Part shown: positions 29,062 through 37,942 of the stretch, piece after piece
Numbering within the stretch: position 1 is the first letter of the stretch
Layout of the letters: each line of letters starts with the position of its first letter
NCBI RefSeq assembly: GCF_019977395.1
Contig: NZ_AP024660.1
Location: 1,612,001 to 1,676,000, forward strand
Reading direction: 5' to 3'
DNA from: Arthrobacter sp. NicSoilC5
GTDB lineage: Bacteria; Actinomycetota; Actinomycetes; Actinomycetales; Micrococcaceae
Length of the DNA: 64,000 nt
The notes under the pieces: generated by a model
Told to the model about the DNA's origin: nothing
The model's input: the letters and a program-made list of their open reading frames with translations, nothing else
The model's database searches: none
Translations under genes and position numbers: made by a program

Positions 29062-31031
29062 GCCGCCTGCTAAATAGCGCCCGCGTTTCCACAGCTACCG
29101 ACAGAAACAGCGGGTTTGTCGGTGCAAAACGGACAAATCCGTGGGAATGGAGCCGCCAACTGTTATTAGTTTTGCACCGCATCTGGCGCGGCCCGGACGA
29201 GACCGAGCCATGGGAGAGGCGGGCGCTTTTGGGCCTCCTATCTGTTATTGCAGCCCTGTACCTATGGGGGCTGGACGCGAACGGCTGGGCCAACCCGTAC
29301 TACTCGGCCGCTGCCCAAGCGGGAGCTCAGGACTGGAAGGCTTTCTTTTTCGGATCCTTCGAGTGGGGCAATCTGATAACGGTTGACAAGACCCCGTTGA
29401 GTATCTGGGTCATGGCCCTATCAGTTCGGCTGTTCGGTCTCAGCAGCTGGAGCATCCTGGTTCCCCAGGTCCTGATGGGAGTGGCTACCAGCTACCTTTT
29501 GTACCGCTTGATGCGGCGCGGTTTCGGTCCGCGCACTTCTCTCTTTTGTGCAGCCGTCTTCGCAACTACGCCTGTTGTCATGCTGATGTCACGGTTCAAC
29601 AACCCTGAACCGTTGATGGGCTTGCTGACAGTGTCGGCAGTATCCATAACTCTGAAGGCCATGGAGTCCGCCAAGCTGCGAACATTTGCCTTGGCAGGGC
29701 TCCTTTTGGGGCTTGGTTTCATGGCTAAACAGGTTCAAGCCCTCCTAGTCTTGCCGGCGCTTGGCATTTCCATCCTTGCCTTCGGCCAAGGGCAGTTCCG
29801 GCACAGGCTTCAGCAAGGAATGGTCGCATCGGGAACCCTTCTAGCCACTTCGTTAGGGTGGCTCATCACCGTGGACCTAATTCCCGCTGCCGATCGTCCC
29901 TACATCGGTGGATCGGTAAACAACAGCGCACTCGAACTGACTATGGACTACAACGGTCTTGCACGGTTTCTTCAGATACCGCTGAATTCCCAAGGCAACA
30001 AAGTTGCAGGTACAGCCAGCGACGCCGTGGAGTTCGTCGGGGGCTTACCTCGGCTCCTCAACGGCAACTTCGCGCAGGAAATCGCTTGGTTGCTAGTAAC
30101 CGGGATCTTCGCGAGTATCGTACTTGTCGTCCTGCATCGCACTCTTAACTTGAGCCGCGGTCAGCGGAACATCGTTGCAGTTTCAATACTCTGGTTCAGC
30201 ACAGCACTTCTGGTGCTTTGCTGCATGGGCACAATGATCCATACGTATTACACGTACTCCCTGGGTGCACCTCTTGCTATGACCGTAGCCTTGGGGCTCG
30301 CGTCCCTCTGGAAACTCCGCCATAGAACGGTTCTTCGCGTCTTGGGGGCCATCTTGATTGCGTCTTCGGTGTACGTGGCTGTGAGAGTGATGGAATACAG
30401 CAATGAGTGGCCTTTGTGGCTGCGCATCGGCTTGCCTGCTCTCGGTTTAGTCGGGGCGATGCTTTGGTTTCTACAACCAACTCGTCGTCACCTCGATCTT
30501 CTTACCTCGGCCGTTCTTGCCTGTAGCCTCTTGGCCGCCCCTATAGCAACCAACATATACACGGTGTCAACTCCCCAGTGGGGCACCAATCCCATGTCAG
30601 GGCCAGCCGGCAATGATCCCGGCTCTTTGACAAAACTCATGGCAGCTTTGAAGAAGGGGGAGATCCGGTGGGCGCAGCAAACAGCGCTCGGAGTTACTGT
30701 TCCAGAGGTGACGGAGATGGTCAGAACCCGAACCTCAAATCAAAAATGGGGAGCCGCAACCTTCACCGCACAGAATGCTGCTCTTTACCAGCTGCAATCC
30801 GGAAGGCCAGTAATTCCCCTGGGAGGTTGGCTGGGAAGCGATCCAGCACCAACACCGGAGCAATTTAGGACTCTAGTGGCAGAAAAGCAGATCGGGTACT
30901 TTATTTTGTCTCAGGACTTGCTGGAGCGGGGGGGTCTAAGTACTCAAACCCAGGAAATCACAGAATGGGTTCGCCGCAACTTCACAGAAGAGGTGGTGGA
31001 CGGTGTCAGCATCTACGATCTCCGGAGATGA
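29058..31031 (+). CDS. GT-C (PMT/ArnT-like) membrane glycosyltransferase, first paralog
   Basis: A polytopic enzyme of about 657 residues that would transfer a sugar from a polyprenyl-phosphate donor to an envelope acceptor outside the cell. It has many hydrophobic helices and the loop DANGWANPYYSAAAQAG followed by LITVDKTPLSIWVMALSVRL. Thr replaces the first Pro of the DKPP motif seen in the paralog. The extracytoplasmic C-terminal domain has LQSGRPVIPLGGWLGSDPAP. GTG 29058 overlaps the GT2-GtrA stop. An in-frame extension to 28845 would run deep into the upstream gene and is rejected. It resembles B. subtilis YkcB and ArnT-type proteins. Confidence 0.82.
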   Translation: MSRLLNSARVSTATDRNSGFVGAKRTNPWEWSRQLLLVLHRIWRGPDETEPWERRALLGLLSVIAALYLWGLDANGWANPYYSAAAQAGAQDWKAFFFGSFEWGNLITVDKTPLSIWVMALSVRLFGLSSWSILVPQVLMGVATSYLLYRLMRRGFGPRTSLFCAAVFATTPVVMLMSRFNNPEPLMGLLTVSAVSITLKAMESAKLRTFALAGLLLGLGFMAKQVQALLVLPALGISILAFGQGQFRHRLQQGMVASGTLLATSLGWLITVDLIPAADRPYIGGSVNNSALELTMDYNGLARFLQIPLNSQGNKVAGTASDAVEFVGGLPRLLNGNFAQEIAWLLVTGIFASIVLVVLHRTLNLSRGQRNIVAVSILWFSTALLVLCCMGTMIHTYYTYSLGAPLAMTVALGLASLWKLRHRTVLRVLGAILIASSVYVAVRVMEYSNEWPLWLRIGLPALGLVGAMLWFLQPTRRHLDLLTSAVLACSLLAAPIATNIYTVSTPQWGTNPMSGPAGNDPGSLTKLMAALKKGEIRWAQQTALGVTVPEVTEMVRTRTSNQKWGAATFTAQNAALYQLQSGRPVIPLGGWLGSDPAPTPEQFRTLVAEKQIGYFILSQDLLERGGLSTQTQEITEWVRRNFTEEVVDGVSIYDLRR

Positions 31032-32949
31032 CAATAAGTCAGTGATCAAGTTCAAGCCTGCAGTGCCCATTTCGATGATCCAGGCGGCAGCCCGGCACTT
31101 CCTGCGAGGTCGTACTGCAGATCCCATCTGGGAACGACCGGCGCTGTTGCTGATTGTCGCGGCAAATACCCTCCTGTATTGCTGGAATTTGGGGATCAAC
31201 GGATGGGCCAATTATTTCTACAGCGCTGCAGTTCAGTCTGGCCTTCTGGACACGTCGTCCTTCTTCTTTGGATCCTCAGATTGGGGAAACTCCATAACGG
31301 TGGATAAGCCGCCCTTGAGCCTTTGGATTATGGGACTATCTGTTCGACTATTTGGTTTCAACCCAGTGGCCATGCTGCTTCCCCAAGCGTTCATTGGCAT
31401 TGGAAGCACACTGCTTATCTATGCAATTCTCAAACGATGCGTTGCCGGGGCTGCCGCACTTTTTGGTGCAGTAGTCTTTTTCACTACGCCGATCGTGACC
31501 CTGATGTCCCGCTACAACAATCCTGATCCGCTGATGCTGCTCTTGATGCTGGGAGCGTTATGGTTTGTGCTCCAGTCAATTGAGTCGCGGCGCACACTGC
31601 CTTTCGTAGCGGCTGGCGTATTGCTGGGTTTGGCCTTCATGACCAAGCAACTACAGGGAATGCTAAGCCTTCCCGGCCTGGGATTGGCTTACCTGATCTA
31701 CAACCCTCAGCCGTGGATTCAACGCATCCGCGTAGTCGCCGCCGGGACGGCTGCACTGGTTTTTACTGGCGGTCTGTGGATGACAATCGTCGATTTGATT
31801 CCCGCTGGGAGCCGTCCATATATCGGGGGCTCCCCCAACAACAGCGTTCTCGAGCTGACGCTTGGCTATAACGGACTTGACCGAATAGCCGGCAGCGGCG
31901 TTGTACCTGATGCGATGCAAGTCCCGGACACGTATCGAACAGTCGAAAGCGATGCGGGATTGTTCCGGCTTCTCAACGCAAACTACAACCAAGAGGCCTC
32001 ATGGTTGCTTTTTGCGGCACTCTCGTCCGTTCTGCTAGTACCCCTCATGTGGAAGAGGATCACCCGGGGGCATGCCGTCTCCAAAGCGTTGCTCGTGATC
32101 TCGACGGTGTGGCTATTGACCGCATATTTTTTGCTCAGTTTCATGGGTAACCAAATACATACCTACTACACAGCCGCGGTTGTCCCGCCCTTGGCGCTGA
32201 CGCTGGGCCTGGTATTTGATTATGTAGTGAAGAATCGTCACTCGGCGCTAGCACGCCTTCTCGGAACCTTCATCGCGTCGATCGGGCTCTTATCATCTTG
32301 GCTTATTCTCCAAGGCACTCTAGGGTGGCCGGCCTGGATGCCAATTGCCGTGCTTGGCACCGGACTTACTGCAATTGCTGCTTTGATTGTGCGACCACCA
32401 ACACAGGTCATTCAAGCGTTTGCTGCCGGGCTGCTCGCCACAGCAGTACTCTTCGGTCCAGTAGTGACCTCGATTCACAATGTCACTTTGAGCTTCACAG
32501 GTTCTAATCCCCTATCGGGCTTCCCGTCGAAGAACCCTGCTGGGATAAGCCACCTTCTTGAATCGCTCAAGAATAACGAACTGCCGTGGGGCCACGACAT
32601 CGCCTTCGGCCGCCAGCCCGATAGCGCCGTTGTAAGCACACTGAGCATGAGCCGGGGATGCACCTGGGCGGCAGCGAGCTACGCTAGCCAAACTGCGGCC
32701 AGACTTCAGTTGGAATCCGGCCGTCCCGTGATGCCGTTAGGAGGCTTCGCAGGCAGCGACCCGTCCCCAACATTGGAGGAGTTCAGAGCCGACGTTGCCG
32801 CGGGGAAGATTTGCTACTTTGTCCAGCAAGAGTCCTTTGTGGAGGTGCAGGAAAATGAGTCTCAATCCACTCTGATCTCAAAGTGGATTGAAGGTAACTA
32901 CCAGCCGGAAAGGCTCGATGGAACAACGGTATACCGTCTCAGAAACTAG
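31003..32949 (+). CDS. GT-C (PMT/ArnT-like) membrane glycosyltransferase, second paralog
   Basis: A 648-residue paralog of the preceding gene with the same layout: INGWANYFYSAAVQSG, SITVDKPPLSLWIMGLSVRL (canonical DKPP), about 11 helices, and a C-terminal domain with LESGRPVMPLGGFAGSDPSP. GTG 31003 gives a 29-bp overlap with the first paralog; a GTG at 31042, after that gene's stop, is a reasonable alternative start. Two acceptor- or donor-specific enzymes sharing one GT2-GtrA donor supplier is an inference from gene order. Confidence 0.82.
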   Translation: MSASTISGDDNKSVIKFKPAVPISMIQAAARHFLRGRTADPIWERPALLLIVAANTLLYCWNLGINGWANYFYSAAVQSGLLDTSSFFFGSSDWGNSITVDKPPLSLWIMGLSVRLFGFNPVAMLLPQAFIGIGSTLLIYAILKRCVAGAAALFGAVVFFTTPIVTLMSRYNNPDPLMLLLMLGALWFVLQSIESRRTLPFVAAGVLLGLAFMTKQLQGMLSLPGLGLAYLIYNPQPWIQRIRVVAAGTAALVFTGGLWMTIVDLIPAGSRPYIGGSPNNSVLELTLGYNGLDRIAGSGVVPDAMQVPDTYRTVESDAGLFRLLNANYNQEASWLLFAALSSVLLVPLMWKRITRGHAVSKALLVISTVWLLTAYFLLSFMGNQIHTYYTAAVVPPLALTLGLVFDYVVKNRHSALARLLGTFIASIGLLSSWLILQGTLGWPAWMPIAVLGTGLTAIAALIVRPPTQVIQAFAAGLLATAVLFGPVVTSIHNVTLSFTGSNPLSGFPSKNPAGISHLLESLKNNELPWGHDIAFGRQPDSAVVSTLSMSRGCTWAAASYASQTAARLQLESGRPVMPLGGFAGSDPSPTLEEFRADVAAGKICYFVQQESFVEVQENESQSTLISKWIEGNYQPERLDGTTVYRLRN

Positions 32950-32967
32950 AACCGAGACCAAACGATA

Positions 32968-33000
32968 GAAGCCCGCCCCACCAACGGTGGGACGGGCTTC
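32968..33000. terminator. Bidirectional terminator between the GT-C gene and rpsI
   Basis: GAAGCCCGCCCCACC (32968-32982) pairs with GGTGGGACGGGCTTC (32986-33000) around AAC with one mismatch. It lies between convergent stops at 32949 and 33014. Confidence 0.88.
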
Positions 33001-33013
33001 TGAGCAAGCGAAT

Positions 33014-33517
33014 TTAGCGCTTGGAGTACTGCTGAGCCTTACGGGCCTTCTTGAGACCGGCCTTCTTACGCTCGATGACACGGGCGTCGCGGGACAGGTA
33101 ACCGGCCTTCTTCAGCGTCGGGCGGTTGTTCTCGACGTCGATCTCGTTCAGCGAACGGGCGATGCCGAGGCGCAGGGCGCCGGCCTGGCCGGAGATGCCG
33201 CCGCCGTGGATGCGGGCGATGACGTCGTAGGCGCCTTCGAGATCAAGGATCTTGAAGGGCTCGTTGACGTCCTGCTGGTGCAGCTTGTTCGGGAAGTAGT
33301 TCGCCAGCTCGCGGCCGTTGATGGTCCACTTGCCGGAGCCGGGCACGACGCGGACGCGTGCAACGGCTTCCTTGCGGCGGCCAACAGCTGCGCCGGCAAC
33401 GGTCAGTGCCGGACGCTCCTTCTTGGGAGCAGCTTCAGCAGCTGAGCTCTCAGAGGTGTAGCTGGTCAGGTTTTCCTCGGCCTCTACGACCTCGGTGGTC
33501 TCTTCGTTCTGAGCCAC
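33014..33517 (-). CDS. rpsI: 30S ribosomal protein S9
   Basis: A small-subunit protein whose C-terminal tail reaches the decoding centre. It has 167 residues: an acidic extension of about 40 residues ([16 protein letters not shown]), usual in actinobacteria, then the S9 core [19 protein letters not shown] and the basic C-terminus [12 protein letters not shown]. It follows rplM with a 38-bp gap as the conserved rplM-rpsI operon. Confidence 0.97.
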   Translation of the reverse strand: MAQNEETTEVVEAEENLTSYTSESSAAEAAPKKERPALTVAGAAVGRRKEAVARVRVVPGSGKWTINGRELANYFPNKLHQQDVNEPFKILDLEGAYDVIARIHGGGISGQAGALRLGIARSLNEIDVENNRPTLKKAGYLSRDARVIERKKAGLKKARKAQQYSKR

Positions 33518-33555
33518 GATTCTCCTTGTATAGATAAGTTGTTTGGTGGCCAGGA

Positions 33556-33999
33556 CTACTGGGCGACCTGGGTGATTTCGAAAGTCTTGGGCTGCTGGGC
33601 AGCGTGCGGGTGCTCAGCACCGCGGTACACCTTCAGCTTGCCGAGCTGCTGGGCAGCAAGGGAGTTCTTGGGGAGCATGCCCTTGATGGCCTTCTCAACG
33701 GCGCGGACCGGGTTGGATTCCAGCAGTTCCGCGTAGTTGACGGAGGTCAGGCCGCCCGGGTAGCCGGAGTGGCGGTATGCCCGCTTCTGCTCCAGCTTGG
33801 CGCCGGTCAGGGCTACCTTTTCAGCATTGATGATGATGACAAAGTCGCCCATGTCCATGTGGGATGCGAAAGTGGCCTTGTGCTTGCCGCGCAGCAGGAT
33901 TGCGGTCTGGCTTGCAAGACGACCAAGGACAACGTCGGTGGCGTCAATGACGTGCCACTGGCGGTTGATATCGCCGGGCTTCGGGGTGTACGTACGCAC
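33556..33999 (-). CDS. rplM: 50S ribosomal protein L13
   Basis: An early-assembling large-subunit protein. The frame is open up to 34056, but the GTG at 33997-33999 ([20 protein letters not shown]) gives the standard 147-residue L13 and has GAGG about 8 bases upstream. The core motifs [16 protein letters not shown] and [19 protein letters not shown] are present. First gene of rplM-rpsI. Confidence 0.95.
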   Translation of the reverse strand: MRTYTPKPGDINRQWHVIDATDVVLGRLASQTAILLRGKHKATFASHMDMGDFVIIINAEKVALTGAKLEQKRAYRHSGYPGGLTSVNYAELLESNPVRAVEKAIKGMLPKNSLAAQQLGKLKVYRGAEHPHAAQQPKTFEITQVAQ

Positions 34000-34293
34000 G
34001 GTGTTTGCCTCGTTCTTGTTCTGGCGTTCTTGTTTAGGTGTCGCTAGCTCGCGCACCTACTGTCTGCGCGCTACCGGAACAGAGGTGAGGGCTCCATGTA
34101 ACCAGTCATCCTGAAGTTCCGAATGTGCACGTTGAGTAGTTATCCTGCAACCGGATCCTCAAGCGGGCACGCACCATCGGAATAGGACACGCACAACGAC
34201 TACCAAGATTAGCGCGTCAGGTGGTTCGGGGTCAAAATGAGGTAGCCGGAGGCCGCTGGGGCCACGCCGGCCCAATCAACGCAGGGGGATGCA

Positions 34294-34959
34294 GTGCTGT
34301 CAGCGGCGAATGGGGATCCCACCAGCACACTGCTAGTCGTTGGCGCCGGGATTCTGGGAGGCATCCTCTCCCCCATCGCCGAACTCCTGATTGCGAAGCT
34401 TCTTCCGAGGCTCGGCGAGACGCCGGGACTGCAGGCAAGAATTACGACGGCGACGCTCACCGGCATCGCATGTGCGGCCTTTGCCGCGCATTTCGGCAAC
34501 GCATTGAGCCTTCCAGCCTTCCTTTTACTTTCCGTATTGGGCACCCAGCTGGCACGGATAGACATGGCGCTCCATTTGCTTCCAGATCCCCTCGTGTTAA
34601 TACTGCTGGCCGGCGGTCTTTCGCTGCTTTTATTGCCGGGACTATTTGGTAAGCAATCTGACGATCTGCTCCGCGCATCCCTGGGAGCGGTTATTTTATT
34701 CGCTGCCTACCTGATTTTGGGACTCGTTTCCCCCGGCGGCATCGGGATGGGCGACGTGAAGCTCGCCGCGCCTGTCGGCCTTTACCTGGGGTACCTAGGT
34801 TGGAGCCAACTGCTCTACGGCGGCCTCATTGGCTTCGTCTTGAATGGCATCGTCACAGTGCTTGTGCTCAGTCGAAAAGGCCGGAATAAGGCCACCGAAG
34901 TACCCCACGGCCCCTCGATGCTCGGAGCTCTCGCCGCAGTCACGTTCTTCATCGGCTAG
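34294..34959 (+). CDS. Type IV/Flp prepilin peptidase (A24 family, TadV/CpaA-like)
   Basis: A membrane aspartic protease that removes prepilin leaders. The 221-residue polytopic protein has the second catalytic motif GIGMGDVKLA intact and an Asp in LARIDMALHLLPDP as the likely first. The N-terminal methyltransferase domain of PilD is absent, as in Tad systems. GTG 34294 follows GCAGGGGGA. It precedes the first Tad operon, and no second peptidase is seen, so it may process the pilins of both Tad loci. Confidence 0.85.
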   Translation: MLSAANGDPTSTLLVVGAGILGGILSPIAELLIAKLLPRLGETPGLQARITTATLTGIACAAFAAHFGNALSLPAFLLLSVLGTQLARIDMALHLLPDPLVLILLAGGLSLLLLPGLFGKQSDDLLRASLGAVILFAAYLILGLVSPGGIGMGDVKLAAPVGLYLGYLGWSQLLYGGLIGFVLNGIVTVLVLSRKGRNKATEVPHGPSMLGALAAVTFFIG

Positions 34960-35045
34960 CGAAACGGGCCCATCCCCCATCCTGGCGCCAGCGCCGTTGC
35001 GTCAACAGCCCTGAGTAGTTCGGGGTCCACCGGCCGACACTGACT

Positions 35046-35104
35046 GAGTACTGAGCCGCGTATTCGAGTACGTACTTTCAGCGACCGCTAGAAAAGTCGA
35101 GTAC
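35046..35104 (+). promoter_or_regulatory. Three GAGTAC motifs upstream of the first flp gene
   Basis: GAGTAC occurs at 35046, 35066 and 35099 in the 280-bp gap before flp, set in TGAGTACTGAG, CGAGTACGTACT and CGAGTACCACTAC. Repeated short words in a promoter region may be binding sites, but no known regulator is recognised. Confidence 0.3.
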
Positions 35105-35239
35105 CACTACGCATTGTTGCCCCCTACTACCCAGTGACAATCTCTTATTAGCGAAGTCCAGCCGCTAAAGATTTATGGGGGCAGCTGGAAATTCGTTGAA
35201 ATACAAATTACTTCATTTCACCGAATTAAGGAAAATACA

Positions 35240-35440
35240 ATGACTCCTCTCATGGTCTCGATGATGGCATTCGTTGCCGGCGTCAAGGATCGGTTTTCGT
35301 CCGAGAAGGGTGCGACGGCCACGGAATACTCGTTGCTCGTTGGGCTGATTGCCTTGGTCCTCGTTGTGGGTGTTGGTGCCTTCGGCGGCGCACTCAACAC
35401 CTGGTTTAGCAACCTGGGCACAACCGTGTCCGGCTGGTAA
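35240..35440 (+). CDS. flp: Flp-family type IVb pilin, first copy
   Basis: A 66-residue prepilin. A leader of 24 residues ends SSEKG, and cleavage would release a 42-residue mature pilin starting ATATEYSLLVG, with the Glu5-Tyr6 pair typical of Flp pilins, then a hydrophobic helix and a short tail ending TVSGW. AAGGA lies 8 bases upstream of the ATG. The mature part differs from the next gene at one residue. It is exported and built into the Tad pilus. Confidence 0.93.
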   Translation: MTPLMVSMMAFVAGVKDRFSSEKGATATEYSLLVGLIALVLVVGVGAFGGALNTWFSNLGTTVSGW

Positions 35441-35464
35441 AGAAACGGATAAGAGGTTCTAGAG

Positions 35465-35665
35465 ATGAAAAACCTGCACATCTTCCTGCTGACAGTCCAG
35501 ACGTGGTTCGAGACCGATTTCAAGTCTCAAAAGGGCGCCACTGCCACTGAATACTCGCTGCTTGTGGGTCTGATCGCCCTGGTTCTGGTCGTCGGCGTCG
35601 GCGCATTTGGTGGAGCACTCAACACCTGGTTCAGCACCTTGGGCACCACCGTTAGCGGCTGGTAG
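35465..35665 (+). CDS. flp: Flp-family type IVb pilin, second copy
   Basis: A 66-residue prepilin whose mature 42 residues match the first copy at 41 positions (Asn to Thr at position 34), while its leader (FETDFKSQKG end) is unrelated. AGAGG sits upstream of the ATG. The DNA differs at many synonymous sites, so this is not a very recent copy. It lies 24 bp after flp copy 1. Confidence 0.93.
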   Translation: MKNLHIFLLTVQTWFETDFKSQKGATATEYSLLVGLIALVLVVGVGAFGGALNTWFSTLGTTVSGW

Positions 35666-35741
35666 CCATGCTCGTGGTGTGCCGCGCTCTACGGCGCGGC
35701 ACACCTTTTCTTTTCCAGTTGCAACTGTCCAGGGGGACCCA

Positions 35742-36164
35742 TTGAAACGCAGTCCCAGAACTTTGAAGCACGGTGAACGGGGTGCCGTCGCCGTAGAGTT
35801 CGCGCTAATTGCACCGCTGCTCTTGGCCCTAATCGCCGGCGTTGTGGAATTCTCCTACGCCTACAACACGCAGATCTCGCTATCGCAGGCCGCCCGGGAA
35901 GCAGCACGCACCTATGCGGTGACCAAAGTTTGGTCAACAGCAACAGCTGCAGGCGTCGCCGGCGCCCCTGGAAGCGGACTCTCAGCTTCCGATTTTACGT
36001 TAACCCCCACAACCTGCTCAGGGGCCGACATGACGGTCAATGTCACAGTCAAACACACCTTCAAGTCGCCAACAGGGTTCGCTCTCAAGGTGCAAGGAAG
36101 CAACATCTCGTTTTCAAAGACCTTCGTCACGACAGGAGTGGGGGCAATGCGATGCGGCGGCTAA
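35742..36164 (+). CDS. tadE: TadE-like pseudopilin, Tad locus 1
   Basis: A minor pilin-like protein of the Tad machine, 140 residues. It has a prepilin-like cleavage and helix motif RGAVAVEFALIAPLLLALIA with Glu5, a C-terminal globular part with two Cys, and the C-terminus RCGG. TTG at 35742 is the likely start, with AGGGGG 5 bases upstream; other in-frame starts further upstream overlap the pilin gene. Its last 13 bp overlap the tadG start in another frame. Confidence 0.85.
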   Translation: MKRSPRTLKHGERGAVAVEFALIAPLLLALIAGVVEFSYAYNTQISLSQAAREAARTYAVTKVWSTATAAGVAGAPGSGLSASDFTLTPTTCSGADMTVNVTVKHTFKSPTGFALKVQGSNISFSKTFVTTGVGAMRCGG

Positions 36165-37150
36165 ATAGAAGTCTCCTGCAGGGTGGCGAGGAAGGGGTCT
36201 CCGGAGTTGTTGTAGTCATCCTCATGATGGTACTGATCGGCGCCGGCGCGCTGGCTGTTGATGCCGGGCAGATCTACGCAGAACGCGGGCAGTTGCAGAA
36301 TGCAGCGGACGCCGGCGCCCTTGCTGTCGCAGATAGCTGCGCAAAAAGCACATGCAATCCGGCCTTGGCTGACTCGCTTGCCAATGCAAACTCCCTGGAC
36401 GGAAAGAGCACGGTCACATCCGTGGACACTACTTCAGTAGCCGGCCAGATAACGGTGACCACAGCAACAAAAAATGGAACGAACAACGGGCCGACTCTGA
36501 CAAAGCTGTTCGCTAGCGTTCTAAGCGCTAGTCCTGTCAAGGTTGTTGCCAGCGCAACCGTGAAGCTGAAGTACCCGACCAAGGGCGTTACGGTTCTCCC
36601 GCTCGCCTTTGCGCCATGCGAATTCATCAACGACGGCTTCCCGCATCTCATTCAATTACAGGGTGGGGCCAAGGACTGTAATGGAAAGAATCCATCCAAC
36701 CAAATAATTCCTGGCGGCTTTGCCTGGCTCAACCCAGACACCTCTAGCGGCTGCACTGTCACAGCTGAGGTTGGTCAGTGGAGCCTCACGAGCGCTGGCG
36801 GAGCAGTTCCCAACAGTTGCATCGATCTCTTCGACCCGACGAAAAATCCGAGCTTGGCTGGGTCCACAGTCGCTTTGCCAGTCTACAAATACACATGCGA
36901 TGGAATGAATCCTGCCATTTTTGGTACATGCAAAGGCAGCACGGTGCAGTACTACATCGAAAAGTGGGCCGGTTTCAAGATCGAGGCCTGGAACCTGACT
37001 GGACAGGCCAAATACGACCCGCTCAACAAGATAACGAGCGGAAAAGGCATCTACGGGACGTTTGTGGGCTACTCAGCGGACCCTGCCTTATTCACCGGGG
37101 AAAGTGTCACACCCACCGGGACGGTTACTGTTCTCGGCCTCATAAAGTAA
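36152..37150 (+). CDS. tadG: TadG-like pilus assembly protein, Tad locus 1
   Basis: A 332-residue envelope protein: short basic N-terminus, one hydrophobic helix (VSGVVVVILMMVLIGAGALA), the TadG N-terminal domain DAGQIYAERGQLQNAADAGA, then a long extracytoplasmic part. It has eight Cys in an order shared with the locus-2 copy, suggesting disulfides. ATG 36152 overlaps the tadE end by 13 bp. The probable role is anchoring or priming the pilus, inferred from Tad systems. Confidence 0.83.
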   Translation: MRRLNRSLLQGGEEGVSGVVVVILMMVLIGAGALAVDAGQIYAERGQLQNAADAGALAVADSCAKSTCNPALADSLANANSLDGKSTVTSVDTTSVAGQITVTTATKNGTNNGPTLTKLFASVLSASPVKVVASATVKLKYPTKGVTVLPLAFAPCEFINDGFPHLIQLQGGAKDCNGKNPSNQIIPGGFAWLNPDTSSGCTVTAEVGQWSLTSAGGAVPNSCIDLFDPTKNPSLAGSTVALPVYKYTCDGMNPAIFGTCKGSTVQYYIEKWAGFKIEAWNLTGQAKYDPLNKITSGKGIYGTFVGYSADPALFTGESVTPTGTVTVLGLIK

Positions 37151-37171
37151 TGAATTTCTAAGGGGAAAGTA

Positions 37172-37942
37172 ATGAAAGCACGCCTACTGGGAGGCATCGC
37201 CGCGCTGGTTGTCGCAGTCATAGGCACAGTCCTCCTTTTCAATTACGTCCAGGGCGCCGACCGACGCGCGTTGGCCAACACCGAGACCGAGGACGTCCTA
37301 GTGGTCAAGCAGAACGTCCCTGCCGGTACGCCGGCCAGCCAACTCGCGCAGTACGTCGCCACCAAAGCAGTGCCACGTAGCGCCGTCGCAGCCGACGGAG
37401 TTCACGATCTAAGTTCTCTGGGATCATCTGTTACTTCAGTGGCGCTGGTACCCGGCGAACAGCTCCTCAGTAGCCGCCTGGTTGATGCAAACGCCTACCT
37501 CGGGCCTTCCCGAGTTGCTGTTCCTGCCGGGCTTCAGGAGATCACGCTTCGCCTAGGTATAGAGAGGGTCGTGGGCGGCAAGATCCAGGCCGGCGACACA
37601 GTGGGTATCTTCATCTCCATGGCCGACTCCGCGGGTGGCGGCAACGGAACCCAGCTCACCTTCCACAAGGTTCTCGTCACGGCAGTCCAGTTCAGCTCGG
37701 GAGCCGCGGCGCAAACGCAGGCCCAATCGACTCAAGGGAGCTCCTCGGGTGCCCTCAACGCCGCCAGCGAGAACAAGCCGGCAACAAGTGACTCCTACCT
37801 GATCACATTTGCCCGGGACGCCATCGACACCGAAAAGCTCGTCTATGCGGCTGAATTCGGGAAGGTCTACCTCTCGAAGGAGCCGGCTGACGCTACCGAG
37901 GGCACCGCTGGTGTCGTCAATCAGACAAAGGTATTCAAATGA
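37172..37942 (+). CDS. cpaB: CpaB/RcpC-like SAF-domain pilus protein, Tad locus 1
   Basis: A 256-residue protein with an N-terminal membrane anchor (LGGIAALVVAVIGTVLLFNY) and a SAF domain (VLVVKQNVPAGTPASQL, LVPGEQLLSSRLVD) followed by the RcpC-type region ERVVGGKIQAGDTVGIFIS. RcpC proteins act in pilus assembly at the envelope. It is followed by cpaE with a 4-bp overlap. Confidence 0.88.
   Translation: MKARLLGGIAALVVAVIGTVLLFNYVQGADRRALANTETEDVLVVKQNVPAGTPASQLAQYVATKAVPRSAVAADGVHDLSSLGSSVTSVALVPGEQLLSSRLVDANAYLGPSRVAVPAGLQEITLRLGIERVVGGKIQAGDTVGIFISMADSAGGGNGTQLTFHKVLVTAVQFSSGAAAQTQAQSTQGSSSGALNAASENKPATSDSYLITFARDAIDTEKLVYAAEFGKVYLSKEPADATEGTAGVVNQTKVFK

Noticed and set aside
34000..34293. 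Riboswitch or ribosomal leader upstream of rplM
   Set aside because: No conserved RNA structure could be recognised by eye; left unannotated.
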